From an uncultured Oscillospiraceae bacterium (GTDB lineage Bacteria; Bacillota; Clostridia; Oscillospirales; Ruminococcaceae): 27,586 nucleotides of DNA. A program made the position numbers and the translations under genes. Below the pieces are notes generated by a model. The model saw only the letters and a program-made list of their open reading frames with translations. It did no database searches and was not told the origin of the DNA. The DNA is taken from NCBI GenBank assembly GCA_900540595.1, contig UQGL01000029.1, positions 1-27,586 of the forward strand. The letters run 5' to 3'. Position 1 is the first letter of the stretch. Every line of letters begins with the position of its first letter. Below are positions 1 through 7,444 of this stretch, in pieces.

Positions 1-2
1 AC

Positions 3-770
3 ACCGGGCAGCTCCCGCAATATTACATTGAAAATTACCACGAGGGCATTGTCAGCAAACAGATGTTCCGAGAGGTGCAAGCTGAGATCGCCCGCCGAAA
101 CAGCAAGTCAGCCGCAAACCAGCGCAAGCGCCGCCGTGGCCGCTACAACAGCAAGTATGCCTTGTCCGAGCGACTGTTCTGCGGTGACTGCGGCAGCCCT
201 TACAAGCGGGTGACTTGGAATATTCACGGCAGAAAGCAAATCGTCTGGCGGTGCGTGAACCGCATCGAGTACGGAACGAAATTCTGCGGCAGCTCGCCGT
301 CCATCCCGGAAGAAGAACTGCACCGCGCCATTTTGAAAGCGGTACAGGGTTTGGCGGCAAATTTCACCGATGAAGTTGCTGCCCAGATCAACGGCATCCT
401 GCATGACATACAGACCGGCGAAAGCGCAAAGCCCAATTTGCAGGAGCAGCTGGAACAGACCCAGCAGGAATTTGACCGCCTGCTGGAAATGTCCTTGGAC
501 TTCGATGAGGGTACACCGTTTCTGGATGACAGGTTGAAAAAGCTGAACAGCAAAATCAAGCGTCTGAGGGAAGCCATTGACGATAGCGCTGCACAACAGG
601 AAAAAGCCAGCCAGCCGGAGATGCTGCTGTCAGCCAAGGATCTCCAAATTCAAGAATATGACGATGCGCTGACTGCGCGAATCATTGAGAAAATCACGGT
701 GAGGTCGCGCAATGAAATCCTGATTCGTTTTATTGGCAGATATGAAAAGGTGATGATGCTGATACAATAA
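3..770 (+). CDS. Large serine recombinase, C-terminal part (5' truncated by window edge)
   Basis: Open from the window edge in the frame starting at base 3, so the N-terminal resolvase catalytic domain lies outside. What is visible is the end of the Recombinase domain (GQLPQYYIENYHEGIV, then a helical Arg-rich stretch), a zinc beta-ribbon with four Cys at about residues 60, 63, 84 and 95 of the visible part, and a C-terminal coiled coil (about residues 140-205) typical of large serine integrases. Such enzymes catalyse site-specific integration and excision of phages, ICEs and transposons through a serine nucleophile; the coiled coil controls direction. It is the only mobility gene in the window that looks intact in the part that can be seen, and it sits beside an AT-richer cargo block. 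Whether it is functional cannot be judged without the missing catalytic domain. Confidence 0.9.
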   Translation, partial: TGQLPQYYIENYHEGIVSKQMFREVQAEIARRNSKSAANQRKRRRGRYNSKYALSERLFCGDCGSPYKRVTWNIHGRKQIVWRCVNRIEYGTKFCGSSPSIPEEELHRAILKAVQGLAANFTDEVAAQINGILHDIQTGESAKPNLQEQLEQTQQEFDRLLEMSLDFDEGTPFLDDRLKKLNSKIKRLREAIDDSAAQQEKASQPEMLLSAKDLQIQEYDDALTARIIEKITVRSRNEILIRFIGRYEKVMMLIQ

Positions 771-797
771 CGAACGTAAATAGTATTTATAGAAAAA

Positions 798-846
798 GAG
801 ATTTTCTTATGTTGATGATTATGATTCATCGACATAGGAAAATCTC
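798..846 (+). terminator. Long hairpin after the serine recombinase
   Basis: A 21-bp stem (798-818 with 826-846, two G-U pairs) closes a 7-base loop and is followed by a T/A-rich stretch. Its place 27 bases after the recombinase stop fits a terminator. The stem is unusually long and AT-rich, so a recombination-site role is an alternative. Confidence 0.6.
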
Positions 847-914
847 TATTTATATTAAAAAGTGCGGGGCGTTGAATTTCAAAACGAAGAGTGGTTGCAC
901 ATATAAAAAGCATC

Positions 915-943
915 TCGACATGAAGAAAAAAGTATGCTATACT
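915..943 (+). promoter_or_regulatory. Sigma-A-type promoter of the KilA-N gene
   Basis: The -35 TCGACA (915-920), a 17-base spacer and the -10 TATACT (938-943) each match consensus at 5 of 6 positions, and TGC directly before the -10 makes it an extended -10. Transcription would start near 950, about 32 bases before the ATG at 982. Confidence 0.6.
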
Positions 944-981
944 GAAGAAAAAAGTGATGATTTGACTGCGGGGTAACAGGG

Positions 982-1806
982 ATGGACAAGTTGGTCGTTC
1001 TAGGAACAGAAATCAATGTACAGTGGGATCTCAAAAGAGATGATTTCCTTAGCTTAACTGATATCGCCAAAATTAAGGATAGCGATAATCCGCGCTACAT
1101 TATCCAGAACTGGCTCCGCAATAGAAATACCATTGAGTTCCTTGGTGTGTGGGAGACACTTTACAATCCGGATTTTAACCGTGTCGAATTCGATGCGTTT
1201 AGAAGTCAGGCTGGGTTGAACAGCTTCGTGATGACACCGCAAAAATGGGTGGAGGCAACAGGTGCTGTTGGCATTGTATCTAAAGCTGGGCGCTATGGCG
1301 GCACTTATGCACATAAGGAAATTGCATTCGAATTTGCATCATGGATATCGGTAGAATTTAAACTCTATTTGGTCAAGGAGTTTGAACGGCTTAAGACCGA
1401 GGAAATGAAACAACTCGGCTGGGATATCAAACGAAACCTTGCAAAAATCAACTATCGTATCCATACAGATGCTATTAAGGAAAATCTAATACCGCCGGAA
1501 TTGTCTGCCAGACAGATTTCTTTGGTTTACGCCAATGAAGCAGATGTTTTGAACATGGCACTGTTCGGTATGACAGCTAAAGAATGGCGTGATGCAAATC
1601 CTGATTTAAAGGGAAATATCCGCGATTATGCGAATGTCTCGCAGCTTGTTTGCTTGTCTAATTTGGAAAACCTAAATGCAGTATTCATCAATGAGGGAAT
1701 GCCACAAGCAGAAAGACTGGCAAAACTTAATGCTATTGCAATTAGCCAGATGAAGGTGCTGACAGAGGATCACAGACTGTTGCAGATAGAGGCGGCGGAA
1801 GAATAA
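982..1806 (+). CDS. KilA-N domain-containing protein
   Basis: A 274-residue protein. The N-terminal 125 or so residues match the KilA-N fold: FLSLTDIAKIKD near residue 24, a WLRNRNTIEFLG segment, then GRYGGTYAHKEIAFEFASWIS near residues 103-123. KilA-N is a DNA-binding module known from phages, large DNA viruses and bacterial accessory regions. The C-terminal half is helical and Lys/Glu-rich, with an NMALFGMTAKEWRDANPD segment seen in the chromosomal versions of this family. An extended -10 promoter lies just upstream. The gene follows the recombinase in the same direction, so it is probably island cargo. The biological role is unknown; a phage-related regulatory or defence role is inference only. 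Confidence 0.8.
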   Translation: MDKLVVLGTEINVQWDLKRDDFLSLTDIAKIKDSDNPRYIIQNWLRNRNTIEFLGVWETLYNPDFNRVEFDAFRSQAGLNSFVMTPQKWVEATGAVGIVSKAGRYGGTYAHKEIAFEFASWISVEFKLYLVKEFERLKTEEMKQLGWDIKRNLAKINYRIHTDAIKENLIPPELSARQISLVYANEADVLNMALFGMTAKEWRDANPDLKGNIRDYANVSQLVCLSNLENLNAVFINEGMPQAERLAKLNAIAISQMKVLTEDHRLLQIEAAEE

Positions 1807-1868
1807 GTGCATGAGTTAAAGCCGTAGGCAGAATTAAGAAATTTTCTGATCAGAAAAGGAGAATGGCT

Positions 1869-2769
1869 GTGCCAATTGATGAACGGGAACAAGATAATCG
1901 TGTCTTACGGACTCTAATTATCACTGCGTTGACAGAAACAGGGCGGTCCCGTGATGCGGTATACGAAAAAATTGGAGAATTTTATTATTTCAATGCGCCG
2001 AAATATCTGTACAAATATTATTCAGAAAACCCGTTGAATCTTGATGCAATCAAAAAAACATGAAATGTGGTATTCAGCACCATGCAACTTTAATGATGCT
2101 TTTGATTGTGACATTTCAATTAATGAGAAGGCACTATTTGAATGCTTTTTGAAGGAGGCATCTCAGGAACGGAGAATCCGCCAAGGAAGTTCGGGGTGGA
2201 TGAACCTGAAAGGTGTTGTACATAAGCAAATTCATAATTTACAGGAAGAATTTGAAGAAACCAAACGGACAACGGGAATTTCCTGCTTAAGCGAATCGGA
2301 TTCATCATTACTGATGTGGGCGCATTATGCGAATAACCATAAGGGAATGTGCGTTGAATATGAATTATTAAAGATATCGAACCAATTGAAGTTTACGCCA
2401 GTTCCTGTTATATATACAAATGATAGAGTAACTCTAAGCTCATTGGAATCTGAAAATTTAGATCGCGATACTATGAAAATTTTTGTAGAAAGCATCACTA
2501 CGAAATCTTCAGAGTGGAACTATGAGAAAGAATGGCGTATAATTCGGGATGAAGCAGCCTGCGGAACGCGATGGAACAAAGCCGCTAAGGGCGCTTTGTT
2601 GGAAATGATACGGCCGACATCTATTACTTTGGGGTGTAGGGCAGAGGGGGACTTTGAAAAGAGTGTAAGGGAATATTGTGAGAAAGAAAAAGTGACTCTT
2701 TATAAAATGGAAAAGAATAAGGATAAGTACCAATTGGACAAGAAAGTGGTTGTAGGATTTTCAAATTAG
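1869..2769 (+). pseudogene. DUF2971 family gene split by a +1 frameshift in an A7 run
   Basis: Two open segments in different frames together make one DUF2971 protein. The first ends LNLDAIKKT-stop at 2063; the second continues with KKHEMWYSAPCNFNDAFDC. Removing one A from the run of seven at 2052-2058 joins them as LDAIKKHEMWYSAPCNFND, which is how this family normally reads (LYKY, then W(Y/F)S.P..FNDPFD). The repaired product would be about 299 residues and includes the family segments MWAHYANNHKGMCVEYE and EWNYEKEWRII. I favour the GTG at 1869 as start because AGGAG (1857-1861) is only one base from the ATG at 1863 and seven from the GTG. This could be a true mutation, a phase-variable tract, slippage during expression, or a sequencing error. 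Family function is unknown. Confidence 0.8.
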
Positions 2770-2810
2770 AAAGATGCTTATTGTTAGGAAGTGGTTCGAG
2801 GAGGATGACG

Positions 2811-3497
2811 ATGACAGAGCTAGTACCGGCGATGAGAAAAACCATATTTAATTCGGCCGCAGATGTAATCGGAGATTATGCGGAAATTGGTATTGATGCA
2901 GTATTGGAGAGTGATGCACTAAAAGCTATTCCTGTTGTTGGAACGATTTCGGCAGTGTGCAAAGTTGGGTATAACCTTCATGAACGTAATTTAATAAAGC
3001 AGACGATAGAATTCCTTAGAGGATTTAATGAGAAAAAACTTGATCAGGCAGTGATTGATAAACACAGGGTCAAATTAGAAGCAAACCCGGTGGAAGCAGA
3101 AAAAGAATTAGAAAGAGTAATTATCCTTTTAGGGAATCATATAGAAAATCAGCAATCGATAGTGTTGGGAAGTTTTTATAGCGCATATGTGAGAGGTGCA
3201 ATCTCGTGGGAAAAGTTCTGCGAACTAGCAGAGGTTAATCGAAGGATGTTTGTCAATGATTACGAAATTCTTCAAAAAGTATATGAGAATGATGGCATGC
3301 GTCTAGAGGGAAGAGAATTATATCCGATTGACCGTTTGATTTCGTTAGGCTTACTCCAACTTAGAAATCGACTTGGAGGCGTGGAAATACAGTCTTTTGA
3401 TGCCCCGTTGGTTGAAAAGCCAGATGTGATTATCACCTCATTAGGAAAAACTTTTTGCCAGCATTTTCCTGACACAGTTATTAGTGTGAAATTATGA
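2811..3497 (+). CDS. Uncharacterised protein with N-terminal hydrophobic segment
   Basis: A 228-residue protein whose start is set by GAGGAGG at 2798-2804, six bases before the ATG at 2811. Residues 38-54 (LKAIPVVGTISAVCKVG) form a hydrophobic, Gly-containing segment followed by a basic helix (ERNLIKQTIEFLRGF). The rest is helical. The C-terminus (IDRLISLGLLQLRNR, then IITSLGKTFCQHF) looks like the end of a winged-helix-like domain. The layout resembles a widespread set of uncharacterised bacterial proteins with an 'A(I/L)P(I/V)VG' hydrophobic turn, but I cannot attach a name or function. It starts 41 bases after the DUF2971 gene on the same strand, so the two may be co-transcribed. An IS3 remnant abuts its 3' end on the other strand. 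Confidence 0.65.
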   Translation: MTELVPAMRKTIFNSAADVIGDYAEIGIDAVLESDALKAIPVVGTISAVCKVGYNLHERNLIKQTIEFLRGFNEKKLDQAVIDKHRVKLEANPVEAEKELERVIILLGNHIENQQSIVLGSFYSAYVRGAISWEKFCELAEVNRRMFVNDYEILQKVYENDGMRLEGRELYPIDRLISLGLLQLRNRLGGVEIQSFDAPLVEKPDVIITSLGKTFCQHFPDTVISVKL

Positions 3498-3499
3498 TG

Positions 3500-3790
3500 T
3501 AGAGACGATTTTACTTTGTATAGATGTAGGAGTTGCTGGAATGTGTGCGATAGGTATTGAAAACCGCGGTCGCTATGAAAGATGAGGCTGTGGGAATAGC
3601 TGCGTTCGATGACTGCTTGTTTGAAGGTTGAGGTCACAAGTCGGGTGCTGTTTTTTGAAAATTGTATAGCAATGACCTTGCAAGAAAATAGGTCAATCAC
3701 GCATATGTAGTAATAGTTCTCCTGAAAAACGGCATAAGAAAGGCAGGGAAACTTTGGAAGATTTCCTGCTAAACCTTTTAACTGAACCAT
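3500..3790 (-). pseudogene. IS3-family transposase (OrfB/InsF-type integrase core) remnant
   Basis: The minus-strand reading from about 3715 to 3500 gives YYYICVIDLFSCKVIAIQFS, then NSTRLVTSTFKQAVIER, then IFHSDRGFQYLSHTFQQLL. This is the middle of the DDE integrase core of IS3-family OrfB proteins; HSDRG.QY holds the second catalytic Asp. The upstream part with the first Asp is degraded (about 3716-3790 is only loosely recognisable), and the C-terminal part with the catalytic Glu is missing, because the match stops where the neighbouring CDS ends. No OrfA and no terminal inverted repeats were found. This is a dead fragment, useful as evidence of past rearrangement in the island. Confidence 0.75.
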
Positions 3791-4746
3791 CAATAGAATG
3801 GTGCTTTTAACATCTCTGAACAATATAACGGTTTATTCAATCCATATTTTTGCATTACATCACGCACTACATCCTCAAACCATTTGGGTGCATAAGGAGA
3901 AACATATACTGCTGAAATTAGCTTCTCAAGGTTGACTGCTTTTTCTATACCACCGCTATGTGCTTGATAACTTGTGATAATAGCGCGTACCTCTCGCTCG
4001 TGTTCGAATGATTTCCGTTTATACCAGAACGAACCATTTACGGAAGAAAATCTTTTTGAAAAATCAATATATTTAACTTTTCCAATCTTTATTGAGGGGT
4101 CTTTGTCAAGCGCCTCATACAACTGTTGGTATGTAGTTTGAATTGCAAGCGCATTACTCACATTTGTTGAGTACAATTTCCACATTGCTTCGGACTCGGA
4201 TTCGTTACAATGCCAACAACTTATAAATGTATGTTTTCTTTTGACATTTTCGCTGGCGTTCAACTCAGACAACAACCGTATTGCATTTTCCTCAATGTAC
4301 TCGGCTGTTAAATCTTCTGGTTTCATACCGGGCGCAGTTTGAATTGCTTCTTTAAAAAAATCAAGATAAAATGCGTCCCATTTTTCTTTCAATTCCAATG
4401 TGCCTTTTGCGCCTTCAAATATATCCTCAAATGATTCTGCTGATGCAAAATATAGAGTTTTTTTACCAATCATCGAAAGGAACTTGCTTAAATCAATGTA
4501 ACGCCAAAGTTTGGATTCGGGTGGGACTTTTTCGTATTCTGACTCCGTCCAACGATAACGAACTACGGTTTCTGATAGCAAATATGCACAATCATCACAA
4601 AGAACAACAGGATTTCTTTCTATGTCATATCCCAAATGTGTACGCATACCATTTTGGAATTTTCTCCCACAGTTCGTACAAGCATCGCTATGCTCATTGT
4701 GAAACACATCCAATTCGCGGCTGTGTCTATGTGTCATTTCCTGCAT
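3790..4746 (-). CDS. DUF2971 family protein with N-terminal zinc ribbon
   Basis: A 318-residue protein. Residues about 20-60 carry two CxxC pairs (C23/C26 and C50/C53), read as a zinc ribbon or HNH-like zinc knuckle. From about residue 79 the DUF2971 core follows: LWRYIDLSKFLSMIGKKTLY, then FASAESFEDIFEG, FISCWHCNESESEAMWKLYS, and WYKRKSFEHEREVRAII. These correspond to the LYKY, FNDPFDG, CFS/W..Y and K...W..E.E.R segments of the family. The start at 4746 has GGGG five bases upstream; an ATG at 4737 is an alternative. A TATAAT (4781 down to 4776) lies upstream on this strand. It is the second DUF2971 relative within 3 kb, on the opposite strand to the first and too divergent to be a recent duplicate. 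Function is unknown. Confidence 0.75.
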   Translation of the reverse strand: MQEMTHRHSRELDVFHNEHSDACTNCGRKFQNGMRTHLGYDIERNPVVLCDDCAYLLSETVVRYRWTESEYEKVPPESKLWRYIDLSKFLSMIGKKTLYFASAESFEDIFEGAKGTLELKEKWDAFYLDFFKEAIQTAPGMKPEDLTAEYIEENAIRLLSELNASENVKRKHTFISCWHCNESESEAMWKLYSTNVSNALAIQTTYQQLYEALDKDPSIKIGKVKYIDFSKRFSSVNGSFWYKRKSFEHEREVRAIITSYQAHSGGIEKAVNLEKLISAVYVSPYAPKWFEDVVRDVMQKYGLNKPLYCSEMLKAPFY

Positions 4747-4789
4747 AATTACCCCACTTTCGCATGTTTTATTTTATTATATCGACACG

Positions 4790-4945
4790 AAAAAATATTT
4801 GAAACAAGATGAGGGCTTCGATGTTGTTACCATCCGGGAAAGTTATTAGATATCCGTCTCCAGCTTCGTGAAAGCCGATGATTCTGGCAAGCTAGGCCAT
4901 CTCGGCCCTTTCAACAGGGTGTGGTAGTTAGTACTCGGCGGCGCT
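4790..4945 (-). other. Gap 4747-5097: degraded coding remnant, otherwise AT-rich spacer
   Basis: No intact gene is seen between 4747 and 5226. One minus-strand frame here reads like protein with two in-frame stops: SAAEY, stop, LPHPVERAEMA, stop, then LARIIGFHEAGDGYLITFPD and onward. The sequence looks like real coding sequence that has decayed, but I do not recognise the family. The bases from about 4950 to 5097 are AT-rich and show nothing further. Confidence 0.3.
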
Positions 4946-5097
4946 GATATATAAATTCATGGAAAAAAATCTTGCTTCAAAAATATGATTCTATTATAGC
5001 GACATTCTTTCATAATTGCAAAGAAAATACACCTAACAGAAACCAGACAACACAGTTATGGAAAAGTAGGGTATCTTTTTTATCACACTCAGACAAG

Positions 5098-5137
5098 AAA
5101 ACGCCGCAGAGCGATGAATTTCGTTCTGCGGCGTTTT
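5098..5137. terminator. Bidirectional terminator hairpin
   Basis: A 13-bp stem (5098-5110 with 5125-5137) opens with AAA and closes with TTTT, so it can act in either direction. It marks the passage from the AT-rich island to GC-rich core sequence. Confidence 0.7.
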
Positions 5138-5184
5138 GCTTTTATGTTCTGCCGGGCTGGGCGGCCCGGTTGTATGTAAACCAA

Positions 5185-5222
5185 TACGGCGGTCGTGCAG
5201 AGGAATCTGCACGGCCGCCGTA
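5185..5222 (-). terminator. Terminator hairpin of the YjdF-family gene
   Basis: A 17-bp GC-rich stem (5185-5201 with 5206-5222, one G-U pair) has a four-base loop and lies five bases past the stop of the minus-strand gene. On the minus strand it is followed by a weak T-rich stretch (TTGGTTT). Confidence 0.65.
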
Positions 5223-5226
5223 CTAT

Positions 5227-6063
5227 TTATTCGGTTTCAGTCGGTTTCGGCTCGGTGGGCGGGGTGCTGTTGTTCGCTACCGGAATAAAGCGCTTCGCAA
5301 ATTTGTTCTTGCCGCGGCTGCATACATAAAAATAGCCGATGATCGAGAAGGTCAGCGCGCCGATAAAGTTGACGAACAGATCCTCCATCGTGTCCAGCAG
5401 ACCAATGTCGAGATACCCGCCCAGACCCAGTGCGGTCTGGGTACCGTCGGCCTGAACAATGATGATATCGGTGATGTCCTTCAGTACAACGGGGGTGTTG
5501 CCGCCGGTGGGGTCCAGCATGACGGAGCCGATCGTGCTGACGACCGTGTCCTTCTGCATATCAAGGAAGAACAGCTGATCCATCGTACACTCAAAAAATT
5601 CCCAGATAACGCCCACCGTCATCGAGAAGCAGAACGCTACGATGGCCAGATACAGGGGGGAAAGATGAAACCGCGCTTCGCTGTGGCGGTTCAGAATGTC
5701 CAGCAGGGAAAAGCCGATGGCAGCGCACAAAAAGCCGTTCAGCGTGTGCAGGACCGTATCCCAATAGGGGTAGTTTACATAGTACGCACCGATCTCTCCC
5801 ATGATCTCGGCGGCGTAGATGAACAGCAGGATGATGATCTCCAGCGTGTTTGGAAGGGCAATATCCAGCTTGCGCTCCATCAGGCTCGGCATCATAAAGA
5901 GCAGAAGCGTCAGCACGCAGAGAAACACATTCTCAAAGTTGCGGTTGAAAATCTGTGCCAGCATCACCAGCACGACCGAGGTCCGCAGCAGAATATATAC
6001 CATTGTGACCGAACGCTTTTCGCGCCGGGCCTTTTTAAAGGAATCGGTTTTGGGGTGGTCCAT
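5227..6063 (-). CDS. YjdF/DUF2238 family integral membrane protein
   Basis: A 278-residue protein with about six or seven hydrophobic segments. It carries the conserved motifs of the DUF2238 (YjdF) family: DTVLHTLNGFLCAAIGFSLL near residue 121, FSMTVGVIWEFFECTMD near residue 164, and DTMEDLFVNFIGALTFSIIG near residue 225. The N-terminus is basic and the C-terminal tail is Pro/Thr/Glu-rich (TPPTEPKPTETE), probably exposed on one face of the membrane. AAGGAGA lies upstream of the ATG at 6063. It is the third gene in a minus-strand run behind ylbJ and the small Cys-rich gene, with 12 bases separating it from the latter. The molecular function of this family is not established. Confidence 0.8.
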   Translation of the reverse strand: MDHPKTDSFKKARREKRSVTMVYILLRTSVVLVMLAQIFNRNFENVFLCVLTLLLFMMPSLMERKLDIALPNTLEIIILLFIYAAEIMGEIGAYYVNYPYWDTVLHTLNGFLCAAIGFSLLDILNRHSEARFHLSPLYLAIVAFCFSMTVGVIWEFFECTMDQLFFLDMQKDTVVSTIGSVMLDPTGGNTPVVLKDITDIIIVQADGTQTALGLGGYLDIGLLDTMEDLFVNFIGALTFSIIGYFYVCSRGKNKFAKRFIPVANNSTPPTEPKPTETE

Positions 6064-6075
6064 GGCTTCTCCTTC

Positions 6076-6297
6076 TCAATCGTCCAGCGTAAAGTCCTTG
6101 GGGTCCAGCTCGGGCAGAACCTGACGGCGGGGTACACGCATCAGGGGGTCATAGCTGAATTTGCGGCAGCAGTAATAGGGGGAAACAACACCCTTGTGCC
6201 GACACAGGATCATTTTGGGGTCGGCGGCGGGGGAGCCGTGCAGGCAATAGGCACAGGCAGGGGCAATGTGCGCGCCGTAGTAACTCTTTTTAAACAT
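6076..6297 (-). CDS. Small Cys-rich hypothetical protein
   Basis: A 73-residue protein. The start at 6297 is chosen because GGGGTGAGG lies just upstream; the longer open frame has no ribosome binding site and would overlap ylbJ. Five Cys (C15, C18, C32, C43, C44) arranged as CAYCLHG, then ILCRHKG, then YYCCRKFSYDP suggest metal binding, possibly one zinc or iron site. The end (YDPLMRVPRRQ, DPKDFTLDD) resembles small Clostridia proteins with a K(F/Y).YDPL.R.P motif. No function is known to me. It lies between ylbJ and the YjdF-family gene on the same strand and is probably co-transcribed with both. Confidence 0.65.
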   Translation of the reverse strand: MFKKSYYGAHIAPACAYCLHGSPAADPKMILCRHKGVVSPYYCCRKFSYDPLMRVPRRQVLPELDPKDFTLDD

Positions 6298-6328
6298 TAG
6301 CCTCACCCCTAAAAACAAAAATATACTG

Positions 6329-7387
6329 TTATTTATTATAAAGGTTTTGTCGAACCTTGTAAAGTGCTGCGCACAGAAAGGCAAAACCCAGCAGCGCTGC
6401 ATCGGGCGGCAGCCGGGAAATTGGCACGACCCTTGCCGAAAGGCTGCTGCAGACAGCCAGACTGCCCGGCAAAAAGCGTACGCAGAGCCGGATCAACCCC
6501 TGCAAAAAGAAAAAGTGCAGTACCCGGCTGACCAGAAGGGCACGCGGGCAGAACGCATCCCCGGAAAAAAGCTGTATCTGGGACCAGACTGAAAGGCCGA
6601 GGAGACTCAAAACAGCGCAGCAGCCGTAGAGCGCCGCCTGCCCGCCCCGCGCGGCAGCGTCCGCGCAGCCGGCGCTGATCTCCAGCGCGGCACTGAGCAG
6701 CAGGGGCGGCACCGGTAAAAACGACCGGATGACCGCGCCCACGATGCGGAAAAACACCACGCACCCGCAGACAGACAGGCTTGCACTGACGGCCGAGGAG
6801 ATGGCGCAGGGCAGCCCAGCCGTCTGCGGCGGGGCGGGCGGTGCCGGCCGGGCGGCGGAAAAAGCGCGGCTTGGACGGCCAGAGGCAGAAAAAAGATCCA
6901 GACAGGCCGTTGCCGCAAGGTTTGCCGCAAGCTGTGCGGCGTACAATAATACCCCCAGCTGCAGGCGTCCCAGCAGCAGCCCACCCAGGCAGCCTATGAC
7001 AAAGCCCGGCCCGGAGCAGCAGCCCAGCAGAAGCAGCCTCCGGGCGTCCCGGCGGCTGATGCGATGCGTGCCGTATAACCGACCGGCCAGCTGTGCCGAT
7101 ACCGCATACCCGCCCAGCCAGGACAGTGCGACGGCCTGCGCGGCCTCGGGGGCTTCCAGCCCCAGCAGCCGCTGCAGGGGGCGCAGCAGCCGGGCAGGCG
7201 GCGGGGCAGCCGTCAGCAGCTCGCACACCACAAAAAAAGGGAACAGTGCGGGCAGCACGCTCGCAAGGCAGAGTGCTGTGCCGGAGGCAAAGCCCTCCGC
7301 CGCAGCCTCCGGTGCGGCCAGCAGCAGTATGCCCAGCACCCCCGCTGCTGCCACCGCCGCGCGCTGTCGGTTTTTGCAGTTGTTCAT
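6329..7387 (-). CDS. ylbJ: Sporulation integral membrane protein YlbJ-like (nucleoside-recognition/Gate domain)
   Basis: A 352-residue, very hydrophobic protein of the YlbJ family (Bacillus YlbJ is about 408). The first part has the pattern FASGTALCLASVLPALFPFF, then LGGYAVSAQLAGRLY and GCCSGPGFVIGCLGG, matching the Gate/nucleoside-recognition repeat that also occurs in SpoIIIAG-like and SpoVAC-type sporulation membrane proteins. In Bacillus, ylbJ belongs to the sigma-E regulon and is needed for heat-resistant spores. The start at 7387 follows GAGGTG; upstream in-frame ATGs have no such site and run into the divergent yqfC leader. It is divergent from yqfC, with a 57-base gap holding a candidate sigma-E promoter. 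The Ala/Leu-rich, high-GC coding strand explains the long shadow frames here. Confidence 0.8.
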   Translation of the reverse strand: MNNCKNRQRAAVAAAGVLGILLLAAPEAAAEGFASGTALCLASVLPALFPFFVVCELLTAAPPPARLLRPLQRLLGLEAPEAAQAVALSWLGGYAVSAQLAGRLYGTHRISRRDARRLLLLGCCSGPGFVIGCLGGLLLGRLQLGVLLYAAQLAANLAATACLDLFSASGRPSRAFSAARPAPPAPPQTAGLPCAISSAVSASLSVCGCVVFFRIVGAVIRSFLPVPPLLLSAALEISAGCADAAARGGQAALYGCCAVLSLLGLSVWSQIQLFSGDAFCPRALLVSRVLHFFFLQGLIRLCVRFLPGSLAVCSSLSARVVPISRLPPDAALLGFAFLCAALYKVRQNLYNK

Positions 7388-7411
7388 ATTGCGCACCTCA
7401 CTGCGTATATT
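7384..7411 (+). promoter_or_regulatory. Candidate sigma-E promoter of yqfC-yqfD
   Basis: TCATATT (7384-7390) fits the sigma-E -35 form KMATATT in full. After a 13-base spacer, CGTATATT (7404-7411) matches the -10 form CATACAMT at 5 of 8 positions. Transcription would begin near 7418, ahead of the ribosome binding site at 7430-7437. Bacillus yqfC-yqfD are sigma-E dependent, which supports the call. Confidence 0.45.
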
Positions 7412-7444
7412 TGGGTAACAGTTTTGCGCGGGGAGGGAACAGCC

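Noticed and set aside
798..846. Long hairpin read as an attachment site
   Set aside because: Position right after the recombinase stop fits a terminator better, and no second copy was found in the window.
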